9,376 bases of DNA, from NCBI GenBank assembly GCA_017745015.1, contig JAGIAF010000127.1, positions 1-9,376 on the forward strand, in the 5' to 3' direction. The stretch is from Bdellovibrio sp. (GTDB lineage Bacteria > Bdellovibrionota > Bdellovibrionia > Bdellovibrionales > Bdellovibrionaceae). Of this stretch, positions 1-5,079 are shown piece after piece (positions within the stretch are counted from its first letter, which is position 1; each line of letters starts with the position of its first letter). The position numbers and the translations under genes were made by a program. The notes beneath the pieces were generated by a model. It had not been told where the DNA came from, did no database searches, and saw nothing but the letters and a program-made list of their open reading frames with translations.

Positions 1-338
1 GTACACAACACGATGTTAAAGTAACTAAAACAGCTGATTTTGGTGCTTTCGTTGAGCTTGAGTCTGATATCGAAGGTTTGATCCACATTTCTGAACTTAC
101 AACAGACAAAATCAACTCTGTTGAAGACTTCATTAAGCCAGGTCAATCTGTAAAAGCTGAAGTTATCTCTATCGACAAAGACGCTCGTAAGATCGGTTTG
201 TCTGCTAAACTAGTTAAACTTCGTGAGTCAAAAGCTGACGTTGACGACTACGTTAAGAAAGCTACAGCTACTTCAAAATCAACTTTCGGTGACTTGTTCG
301 CTGATCAGTTGAAAAACATGAAGACTGACAAGCAATAA
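1..338 (+). CDS. rpsA: 30S ribosomal protein S1, C-terminal end (partial)
   Basis: The gene enters from the left edge; its reading frame begins at base 3 and gives 111 visible residues before TAA at 336-338. The visible part is one complete OB-fold S1 RNA-binding domain: it opens with VKVTKTADFGAFVEL, continues through GLIHISEL and closes with GQSVKAEVISIDKDARKIGL. A charged tail follows (about 35 residues, ending KNMKTDKQ). Ribosomal protein S1 carries several tandem S1 domains and helps the 30S subunit bind and unfold mRNA. A last domain plus short Lys/Asp-rich tail fits the C-terminus of S1 better than other S1-domain proteins such as PNPase or RNase R. Codon choice (GTT, GCT, GGT, CGT, AAA) is biased as in highly expressed genes. 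The upstream part is outside the window, so the number of domains cannot be counted. Confidence 0.88.
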   Translation, partial: TQHDVKVTKTADFGAFVELESDIEGLIHISELTTDKINSVEDFIKPGQSVKAEVISIDKDARKIGLSAKLVKLRESKADVDDYVKKATATSKSTFGDLFADQLKNMKTDKQ

Positions 339-343
339 AGGCT

Positions 344-363
344 ACTTCGACGCGAGTCGAAGT
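344..363 (+). other. Hairpin with GCGA tetraloop just after rpsA
   Basis: ACTTCGAC (344-351) pairs perfectly with GTCGAAGT (356-363) around a GCGA loop, which is a GNRA tetraloop. It starts 6 nt after the rpsA stop codon and has no T-run, so it is not itself an intrinsic terminator. A second small inverted repeat, CAATT-N5-AATTG, lies at 383-397. The pair could protect the rpsA mRNA 3' end or be bound by a protein; this is inference. Confidence 0.5.
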
Positions 364-400
364 GTGTCGCAGACGCCTAGCGCAATTGACTGAATTGTCG

Positions 401-434
401 AAAAAGGGGAGCCTAAACAGGTTCCCCTTTTTTT
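401..434 (+). terminator. Intrinsic terminator of rpsA
   Basis: AAAAAGGGGAGCC (401-413) pairs with GGTTCCCCTTTTT (420-432) around the loop TAAACA, with one G-T wobble, and runs into a T tract ending at 434. This is a canonical strong rho-independent terminator. It ends only 18 nt before the sppA ATG. Confidence 0.9.
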
Positions 435-452
435 ATTTCAGGAGTGCGCAGC

Positions 453-1424
453 ATGCAGGGTTCTTTCTTTAAAAAGCTTCTCATTATCTTCCTTGTTTTC
501 GTCGGTGTCGGTGCTTTGCTCAAAATGAGTTCAAGCTACTTCGGTGATGCAGAAAAAAAGGTCACAGCGAAAAACACGATCCTTCATCTTGAAATGAATG
601 GCGTGATCTTGAACGGCAAGAAGTTCATTAAAAATCTTAAAAAGTATCGTGAAGACGATCGCGTAAAAGCGGTGGTGATCAATATCAACTCTCCGGGCGG
701 ATCTGTCGGTCCTTCGCAAGAGATCTATCACGAGATCAAAAAAGTTCGCGATGAATTGAAAAAGCCCGTGGTGTGCGTAACGACGGGTGTGATGGCATCA
801 GGTGCTTACTACTCAGCTGTAGCTTGCGATAAAATCGTTGTAGCTCCAGGCGCGTTGGTAGGCTCTATTGGTGTGATTATGGAATTCGCAAATCTTGAAA
901 AACTTTATGACTGGGCAAAAGTATCTCGCTACTCCATCACGTCGGGTAAGTTTAAAGATTCTGGCGCTGAATACCGTGCTATGCGCGACGACGAGAAAGC
1001 TCTTTTCCAAAACATGATCAACGAAGTTTACGCGCAGTTTAAAGGCACTGTGATGAAAGAGCGCAAACTTAAAGAAGACGTTGTGACGGAGTACGCTGAC
1101 GGCCGTGTATTCACGGGCGCTTCTGCGGTGAAGTTGGGTTTTGCTGACCAAGAAGGTTTCTTTGACGATGCGGTGAAAGTCGCTGCGGACCTTGCGAAAC
1201 TTGGTGACAACTATGAGTTGTTTGAAGTTCCAAAAAAGAAAAAAAGCATCTTTGATTTCGGCGATCAGGGTGATGATGACGACATGAACTCTTTGGCGGA
1301 ATATGCTGATATCTTGAAAAGCAAAGTTCCCGCAGGAATGAACATGGAAGGCGCGATGAAATATCTATTGCGCGCTCAGTACTTGAATCAACCGTTGTAT
1401 ATGATGCCGGGCTACTGGGATTAG
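453..1424 (+). CDS. sppA: Signal peptide peptidase SppA (short form)
   Basis: This is a membrane-anchored serine protease of the S49 family that degrades cleaved signal peptides in the membrane and periplasm. ATG 453 is chosen over the in-frame GTG at 444 because GGAG at 440-443 is well spaced for 453 but abuts 444. The product is 323 aa. Residues 7-25 form an N-terminal membrane anchor after KK. The ClpP-like core includes the NSPGGS motif (Ser80-Gly83), the nucleophile Ser116 in GVMASGAYY and the general base Lys168 in SGKFKDS. The 52-residue Ser-Lys spacing equals that recalled for Bacillus SppA (Ser147/Lys199). The length fits the single-domain form, not the tandem 67-kDa E. coli form. 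An extra C-terminal tail (about residues 255-323) has KKKK, then DDDD, then a segment ending in aromatic residues. It is the first gene of an operon with the HIT and rhomboid genes. Confidence 0.93.
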   Translation: MQGSFFKKLLIIFLVFVGVGALLKMSSSYFGDAEKKVTAKNTILHLEMNGVILNGKKFIKNLKKYREDDRVKAVVININSPGGSVGPSQEIYHEIKKVRDELKKPVVCVTTGVMASGAYYSAVACDKIVVAPGALVGSIGVIMEFANLEKLYDWAKVSRYSITSGKFKDSGAEYRAMRDDEKALFQNMINEVYAQFKGTVMKERKLKEDVVTEYADGRVFTGASAVKLGFADQEGFFDDAVKVAADLAKLGDNYELFEVPKKKKSIFDFGDQGDDDDMNSLAEYADILKSKVPAGMNMEGAMKYLLRAQYLNQPLYMMPGYWD

Positions 1425-1427
1425 TTC

Positions 1428-1997
1428 ATGGCTAAAAAGAAGACCCCACCCAAAGCGACTTCACAAAAGAATGCGGTGATCAAAATCGGTGCCGAGATCT
1501 GGCCTCTGGAAAGAGATGTTCTGTTCAGACCGGATCGTATGAAGTATGTGCGCAAGCTGATCAAGCCAGAAGGGTGTGTCTTCTGTAATGCCGCGAAGAA
1601 GGATGCGTCCTTCGAGACTCTGTGTGTTTACAAAACCAAGCACTCCATGGTTGTTCTGAATAAGTTTCCTTATAACAGTGGTCATGTCCTGGTTTTGCCA
1701 AGACGCCATTGTGGAGACATGTTGAAGTTGAGCGATGCGGAATTCACAGACTTGCAAGAGACCATCCGTAAAACGATGAAAGGCATCAATAAGATTTATG
1801 AACCAGGTGGAGTAAACCTCGGATTGAATCATGGTGCTGTTGCTGGAGCAGGAATTCCCGAGCATCTTCACTATCACATGATCCCCCGTTGGTCTGGGGA
1901 CCTTAACTTCTTTCCATTAATTGCTGAGACAAAGGTCTTGGTTGAAAGTCTTGAGCAGACCTACGAGAAGTTTTTGGAGTACTTTAAGAAGATATGA
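1428..1997 (+). CDS. HIT-family nucleotide hydrolase/phosphorylase (Ap4A type)
   Basis: The 189-aa product carries the histidine-triad signature HLHYHMI (His146, His148, His150), preceded by GAVAGAGIPE and followed by PRWSGDLNFFP. The PRW-x-GD-x-NF-x-P ending is typical of the bacterial HIT group that includes diadenosine-tetraphosphate (Ap4A) phosphorylases/hydrolases such as Mycobacterium Rv2613c. The middle His is the usual catalytic residue, cleaving a nucleotide phosphoanhydride bond. CVFC (Cys50, Cys53) and His94 in RRHC probably belong to a structural zinc site. A basic N-terminal stretch (about residues 1-45, with a conserved-looking LFRPDRMKYV) precedes the fold; no signal peptide is seen, so it is cytoplasmic. 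The start lies 3 nt after the sppA stop with only a weak ribosome site, suggesting translational coupling. The exact substrate cannot be read from sequence. Confidence 0.88.
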   Translation: MAKKKTPPKATSQKNAVIKIGAEIWPLERDVLFRPDRMKYVRKLIKPEGCVFCNAAKKDASFETLCVYKTKHSMVVLNKFPYNSGHVLVLPRRHCGDMLKLSDAEFTDLQETIRKTMKGINKIYEPGGVNLGLNHGAVAGAGIPEHLHYHMIPRWSGDLNFFPLIAETKVLVESLEQTYEKFLEYFKKI

Positions 1998-2743
1998 ATA
2001 GAAGCGTAAGTTTTCAGACAGCACCTCTAACTCCTGCAGTGAAGTGGTTGCTGATCATCAATGTAGCGGTTTGGTTTATCTTCCAAGTTTTAATGGAAGG
2101 GTTCATGCATATCCCTTTCACTCAATTCTTTGCCTTGTATCCAGGTAAAGTTCTTTTCAACTTCGAGATCTGGCAGATCTTCACATACATGTTCCTGCAC
2201 TCCATGCAGGTCACGCACATCTTGTTCAACATGTTGATGCTTTGGTTCTTCGGAGCGGAGCTTGAGCAGCGTTGGGGCACGAAATTCTTCCTGACATATT
2301 ATATTTGTTCAGGTGTGGGGGCGGCGATCTTGTACTGTGCCGGCGTGTGGGGCTGGGCCCTGGCGACGGGGTCGGAAACAGGTTTGATCGTTCCAGTGAT
2401 CGGTGCTTCCGGTGCGATCTTTGGGTTGTTATTAGCTCAAGGGATTATCTTCGGTGAAAGAATCGTTTACTTCTTTATGCTCTTCCCAATGAAGACTAAG
2501 TGGTTCGTGGCCTTGATGGGTGGGGTGCAATTAGCCTCCATGATGACATCGAGCGTTAGCGGTGGCGAGGTTGCTTACCTGGCTCACTTGGGCGGTATCG
2601 CCGCTGGTTTCATTACTTTGCAGGTGAAAGCCTGGTTCACAAGACAGGATTGGAAGAAAAAGGCCAAAAACAAAGGCCGAAACCTCCGTCTGGTCGTGGA
2701 CAATGAGAAGAAATCGGACAAGCCCCCAAAATATTGGAATTAA
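1994..2743 (+). CDS. Rhomboid-family intramembrane serine protease
   Basis: The product is 249 aa with about six hydrophobic helices. The catalytic dyad is visible: Ser139 in GASGAIFG and His198 in AHLGGIAAG. The second-helix motif HILFN (His75, Asn79, which stabilise the oxyanion) and the loop-1 EXXXRWG-type sequence ELEQRWG are also present. Rhomboid proteases cut single-pass membrane proteins within or next to the membrane. The start codon overlaps the HIT stop (ATGA), so the two are translationally coupled. After the last helix, about 35 hydrophilic, Lys-rich residues form a cytoplasmic tail ending PPKYWN. Pairing with sppA in one operon suggests a shared membrane-protein quality-control role, which is inference. 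Physiological substrates are unknown. Confidence 0.93.
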   Translation: MNRSVSFQTAPLTPAVKWLLIINVAVWFIFQVLMEGFMHIPFTQFFALYPGKVLFNFEIWQIFTYMFLHSMQVTHILFNMLMLWFFGAELEQRWGTKFFLTYYICSGVGAAILYCAGVWGWALATGSETGLIVPVIGASGAIFGLLLAQGIIFGERIVYFFMLFPMKTKWFVALMGGVQLASMMTSSVSGGEVAYLAHLGGIAAGFITLQVKAWFTRQDWKKKAKNKGRNLRLVVDNEKKSDKPPKYWN

Positions 2744-2746
2744 CCC

Positions 2747-2868
2747 GAAGGGCCTAAAACCGCCAACTACTGCGTTGTCGGGCTTGGGCCTTCACTCCGA
2801 CGTACTTTGAGTACGCCTCCGTTTCGGCCCAAACCCTCCGCCTTGCATTTGGCGCCTTTAGACCCTTC
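2747..2868. repeat. 122-bp nested imperfect inverted repeat (structured intergenic element)
   Basis: The outer arms 2747-2766 and 2849-2868 are complementary at 17 of 20 positions (GAAGGG..CTAAA..CGCCAA). Inside these, GGGCTTGGGCC (2780-2790) pairs with GGCCCAAACCC (2826-2836) at 10 of 11. At the centre CGTACT (2801-2806) pairs perfectly with AGTACG (2810-2815) around TTG. The whole would fold into one long RNA or DNA cruciform arm starting 3 nt after the rhomboid stop. A T5 tract (2872-2876) follows, so it may also act as the operon terminator. It encodes no protein. The compound structure suggests a dispersed intergenic repeat family, but only one copy is in this window. Confidence 0.75.
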
Positions 2869-2907
2869 TAGTTTTTACTGCTTCGAGCGTTCTGTTAAAA
2901 CGGGGGC

Positions 2908-2936
2908 TGGACATTTTTTTGGGGGTTGGGTATAAA
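2908..2936 (+). promoter_or_regulatory. Sigma70-type promoter of the 61-aa gene
   Basis: TGGACA (2908-2913, 5 of 6 to consensus) is separated by exactly 17 nt from TATAAA (2931-2936, 5 of 6). A start of transcription near 2943 would leave a leader of about 27 nt containing AAGGAG (2958-2963) 6 nt before the ATG at 2970. Spacing and box quality make this the best vegetative promoter in the window. Confidence 0.7.
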
Positions 2937-2969
2937 AATAGCGTTTATATATTTAATAAGGAGCTTGCG

Positions 2970-3155
2970 ATGTCTTTGTCTGAGGCAAATAAGAATTTGA
3001 AATGGGATACTAGAATGACTGAAGCAAAAGTTAATTCTGGTGAGCTTAAAAAAGAAGAATTGAACAAGCACCTTGAGCAGCTTCCTGATCTTGCACACAA
3101 CGTAGAGAAATTCACGATCGACGGTAAAAACTCTTCTGCTGAAGACAACCACTAA
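2970..3155 (+). CDS. Small acidic/basic hypothetical protein, 61 aa
   Basis: I do not recognise this protein with certainty. ATG 2970 is chosen because AAGGAG sits at 2958-2963; the frame is open upstream to 2919, but that start has no ribosome site and lies within the predicted promoter. The 61-residue product is hydrophilic and highly charged, with no signal peptide, membrane segment or cysteine. It starts MSLSEANKNLKWDTRM, has a likely helix rich in Lys/Glu (SGELKKEELNKHLEQ, about residues 22-36), then LPDLAHNVEKF and a polar tail ending AEDNH. The pattern of a charged helix plus LPDLA resembles short uncharacterised proteins I associate with delta-type proteobacteria, but this is a weak recollection. 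Its own strong promoter and terminator imply a well-expressed single-gene unit. The function is unknown. Confidence 0.78.
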   Translation: MSLSEANKNLKWDTRMTEAKVNSGELKKEELNKHLEQLPDLAHNVEKFTIDGKNSSAEDNH

Positions 3156-3182
3156 GATCTAAATTGAATTTTCAGTTTAAAT

Positions 3183-3211
3183 AAAAAAAGCAGCCTTTGG
3201 CTGCTTTTTTT
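3183..3211. terminator. Bidirectional intrinsic terminator
   Basis: GCAGCC (3190-3195) and GGCTGC (3199-3204) form a perfect stem with loop TTT, flanked by A7 (3183-3189) and T7 (3205-3211). It can therefore end transcription in both directions. It serves the 61-aa gene on the plus strand and the convergent L,D-transpeptidase-family gene whose stop is at 3235. Confidence 0.92.
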
Positions 3212-3234
3212 ATTTAAGCATATGTCGTTGCTAA

Positions 3235-4245
3235 TTAGTTCGGAGCGTTTTGGTTGGCTTGTGCAGCCATGGAGTTTTCACGAGCAATAGCAGCGGAGAC
3301 TTCTTTTTGGTTAAATGGAGCCCACTCTTCGCGGATGATTTTATATGTCTCACCAGATTTGATCGCGTAGATCGTTTTCACACCGTAGTCGACGTGCTTA
3401 TCTGATTCATATCTTTGTAGCGTCTTCACCAACAATTGATCGTTGTGTTGAACAATGTAAGGTTGTGACAAGTGAACTTTGATAAACTCGTATTGTTTCT
3501 TCAAGTTCGCTTTGTGTGATTTCCAAGAAGTGAAGTTAAAGCCTGGAGCTTTAAAGTCTGCATCGTAGAAGCTCATGTACTTATCGATATCTTGAGCTTC
3601 CCAAGCTTGGCGCCAGCCTTCAACGAACGTATTCAATTCAACTCTGCGTTTTTCGTGATCTTCTTTAGAAAGATAGTTCACGTGATCGAAAATCAAGATA
3701 GGTGTTTCGCGAAGCTTAACATAGTCCGCAAGCTTCTTGATCACTTCGTTACGAACCACAACACAGCCACGAGAACCGCGAGTCAAAGCAACTGAGTCGG
3801 GTATCGCGTGCAACCAAATACCAGAACCCGTTTTGTTTTCGCGTTTATCGAAAAGGTTCGGGTAGTTTGTTGTGAAAGCCAGGTTGCCGTAAAGATTGAA
3901 AGGGATTTCTGGTTGAGTCAGGCGCTTTTCAAGGAAGTAGATACCTTCGGGAGTTCTGGCATCGTCACGCTTGGTTTTGTTGCCACCGTTTTTACCGATG
4001 TCTGCTGGGAACTCATCTACTTTTTTAATTTTTTCGCCATTGCGCTCAAATACTGTCAGCTTGCGTTTGTCTTTATCTACCAAGAAGACGAACTTAGAAA
4101 ATGCTTCAGTCTCTGAAATTTGAAGAAGTGGCGCGGGCAGCAAATCAACTGATGTCTCAGTTTGAGAAGACGCCACGTCCTTTTGCTCTGCAATTGCAGG
4201 CAAGCACGATAGTAAAATTAAGCATCCAGAGAGGAAAATTCTCAT
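3235..4245 (-). CDS. Secreted YkuD-family L,D-transpeptidase/carboxypeptidase with NTF2-like domain
   Basis: The 336-aa product has a signal peptide (residues 1-19, cleavage likely at AIA/EQ). The YkuD catalytic domain spans about residues 50-180: DARTPEG at 95-101, His146 in IWLHA and the nucleophile Cys161 in GSRGCVVVRN match the family's H...SxGC pattern. A second domain at about 205-312 (WRQAWEAQDIDKYMSFY through YKIIREEW) has the look of the NTF2/SnoaL-like fold. This two-domain layout is that of Helicobacter Csd6, Campylobacter Pgp2 and Bdellovibrio Bd1075, L,D-carboxypeptidases that trim tetrapeptide stems in peptidoglycan and set cell curvature. Those family facts are recalled; orthology here is inference. 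A crosslinking L,D-transpeptidase or a YafK-like activity remains possible. An LLSC at 11-14 is a poor alternative lipobox. The gene is transcribed alone and has no visible Shine-Dalgarno sequence. Confidence 0.85.
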   Translation of the reverse strand: MRIFLSGCLILLSCLPAIAEQKDVASSQTETSVDLLPAPLLQISETEAFSKFVFLVDKDKRKLTVFERNGEKIKKVDEFPADIGKNGGNKTKRDDARTPEGIYFLEKRLTQPEIPFNLYGNLAFTTNYPNLFDKRENKTGSGIWLHAIPDSVALTRGSRGCVVVRNEVIKKLADYVKLRETPILIFDHVNYLSKEDHEKRRVELNTFVEGWRQAWEAQDIDKYMSFYDADFKAPGFNFTSWKSHKANLKKQYEFIKVHLSQPYIVQHNDQLLVKTLQRYESDKHVDYGVKTIYAIKSGETYKIIREEWAPFNQKEVSAAIARENSMAAQANQNAPN

Positions 4246-4251
4246 AGTACC

Positions 4252-4282
4252 ATTATGTCGGAAGACTGTAGGAAAATGTCAA
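4252..4282 (-). promoter_or_regulatory. Candidate promoter giving a leaderless or near-leaderless transcript
   Basis: Read on the minus strand, TTGACA (4277-4282, perfect) is followed after 19 nt by CATAAT (4252-4257, 5 of 6). The usual 6-7 nt beyond the -10 box puts the transcription start at or next to the A of the start codon (4245). The intervening bases contain no Shine-Dalgarno sequence. The 19-nt spacer is longer than ideal, so this is a moderate call. Confidence 0.45.
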
Positions 4283-4297
4283 GTCTCAGACCCTCAT

Positions 4298-4314
4298 TGT
4301 CTATAGCTTAGACA
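4298..4314. promoter_or_regulatory. Perfect inverted repeat TGTCTA-N5-TAGACA
   Basis: TGTCTA (4298-4303) and TAGACA (4309-4314) form a dyad in the 160-bp divergent interval between the cell-wall enzyme gene and fliL. It lies just upstream of the minus-strand -35 box, a position suited to an activator or repressor. No known regulator is assigned. Confidence 0.35.
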
Positions 4315-4329
4315 TTTTCTGTGAAAATC

Positions 4330-4367
4330 CCTAGGAAAAAAAGCAGACTTAGATGTTAAGACCTAGG
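4330..4367. promoter_or_regulatory. Two CCTAGG palindromes 32 bp apart
   Basis: CCTAGG occurs at 4330-4335 and 4362-4367. The 32-bp spacing is about three helical turns, so both sites face the same side of the DNA. The second copy overlaps the predicted sigma28 promoter of fliL. They might be a paired operator; chance is also possible for a 6-bp word. Confidence 0.25.
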
Positions 4368-4383
4368 TTTGTTGCTCCGATAC
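4357..4383 (+). promoter_or_regulatory. Predicted FliA (sigma28) promoter of fliL
   Basis: TAAGACCT (4357-4364), an 11-nt spacer, then TCCGATAC (4376-4383) matches the sigma28 consensus TAAAGTTT-N11-GCCGATAA in exact spacing, with the CCGATA core intact and 3 of 4 in the TAAA core. The predicted start near 4390 gives a leader of about 16 nt containing GGTGAGG (4394-4400) 5 nt before the fliL ATG. The match upstream of a flagellar gene makes it more credible than the letter score alone. Confidence 0.6.
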
Positions 4384-4405
4384 CTTTCCTGTAGGTGAGG
4401 TTGAA

Positions 4406-4918
4406 ATGTCTGAATCGAATGAACAAACAGCTGCCGCAAAACCCAAGAATACAGGAATGATATTGCAGATAGCATTTGCGGTGATCAATCTTGCTGTTAT
4501 GGGGGGCGGAGCCTACATGGTTTATGCTTCAACAATGGGGTGGGAAAGTCCTAAGATTACCGAAGAGCAAGTTCAGCGTGAAATTGCGTCCACTTCTGGT
4601 GAGGCTGAACTCGCACCAATGGTCTATACCATGGATAAGTTCACAGTGAATCTGGGCGGGGAACCAAAGAGAACAATCCGTCTTGAGGTAAACTTGCAGA
4701 TGTTGGGTAAAGATGGCTTTGAAGAAGTGATGGAGCCAGAGAACCGCGCCAAGGCCCGTGACAAAATCGTGCATATCCTTAACGAACAAGTCTTCAACGA
4801 TCTAGAGAGCATCCAAGGCAAACTTTTCCTTAAAGACAAAATTGCTATGGAAGTAAACGGCATCCTGCACAAGGGTGTAGTTAAAGACGTTTTCTTCTCG
4901 GACTTCGTTGTCCAATAG
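4406..4918 (+). CDS. fliL: Flagellar basal body-associated protein FliL
   Basis: The 170-aa product has a short cytoplasmic N-terminus, one membrane helix at about residues 18-40 and a periplasmic domain. FliL rings surround the stator units near the MS ring and support torque and swimming under load. The periplasmic part has the FliL signatures: YTMDKFTVNLGG with the following RTIRLEVNLQM (about residues 74-99), then a helix with REKVxxxLN-type sequence (RDKIVHILNEQVFNDL, about 119-134), KLFLKDKIAMEVN, and the ending VVKDVFFSDFVVQ. Length matches the family. It is unusual in standing alone: in most flagellated bacteria fliL sits with fliM/fliN/fliO-R, and no flagellar neighbour is seen here. 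A sigma28-like promoter lies just upstream. It may be a second FliL copy in a genome with several; that cannot be decided here. Confidence 0.9.
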   Translation: MSESNEQTAAAKPKNTGMILQIAFAVINLAVMGGGAYMVYASTMGWESPKITEEQVQREIASTSGEAELAPMVYTMDKFTVNLGGEPKRTIRLEVNLQMLGKDGFEEVMEPENRAKARDKIVHILNEQVFNDLESIQGKLFLKDKIAMEVNGILHKGVVKDVFFSDFVVQ

Positions 4919-4921
4919 CTC

Positions 4922-4946
4922 CGCCGTCGCCCTTCGGGTTATGGCG
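4922..4946 (+). other. Stem-loop just after fliL, no T-run
   Basis: CGCCGT-C-GCCC (4922-4932) folds against GGGTTATGGCG (4936-4946) around TTC, with one mismatch and two G-T wobbles, starting 3 nt after the fliL stop. No T tract follows, so it is more likely an mRNA 3'-end structure or part of a rho-dependent stop than an intrinsic terminator. The rest of 4947-5079 shows no convincing promoter, only a small dyad TGGGC-N5-GCCCA at 5024-5038. Confidence 0.4.
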
Positions 4947-5079
4947 TGACAGGCCCGTGTTGCTTTACATACCAAGGTAGTGTTTGCCTTAAGTCTTAAA
5001 TGACCGCAAATCGTTGTCATCCCTGGGCCGCCAGCCCAAACTAGAGCTTATTGAAATCACACTAAAGAAAGAAGCAACC

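Noticed and set aside
444..452. Upstream GTG start for sppA at 444
   Set aside because: The GGAG ribosome site at 440-443 touches GTG 444 but is properly spaced for ATG 453, which also starts a cleaner membrane anchor.
2919..2969. N-terminal extension of the 61-aa protein
   Set aside because: It overlaps the predicted promoter and transcription start and lacks a ribosome site, whereas ATG 2970 has AAGGAG.
4204..4245. Lipoprotein reading of the YkuD-family protein (LLSC at residues 11-14)
   Set aside because: The hydrophobic stretch before the Cys is short and -2 Leu is atypical, while AIA/EQ gives a normal signal peptidase I site.
4922..4946. Intrinsic terminator after fliL
   Set aside because: The stem-loop is real but has no T-run; kept only as an unassigned hairpin.
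5014..5079. N-terminal extension of the first M16 protein
   Set aside because: It would bury the signal peptide that begins at ATG 5080.
5024..5079. Promoter for the M16 operon (TTGTCA at 5014-5019 with CAAACT 17 nt on)
   Set aside because: The -10 match is only 3 of 6 and the spacer holds a GC-rich dyad; too weak to list.
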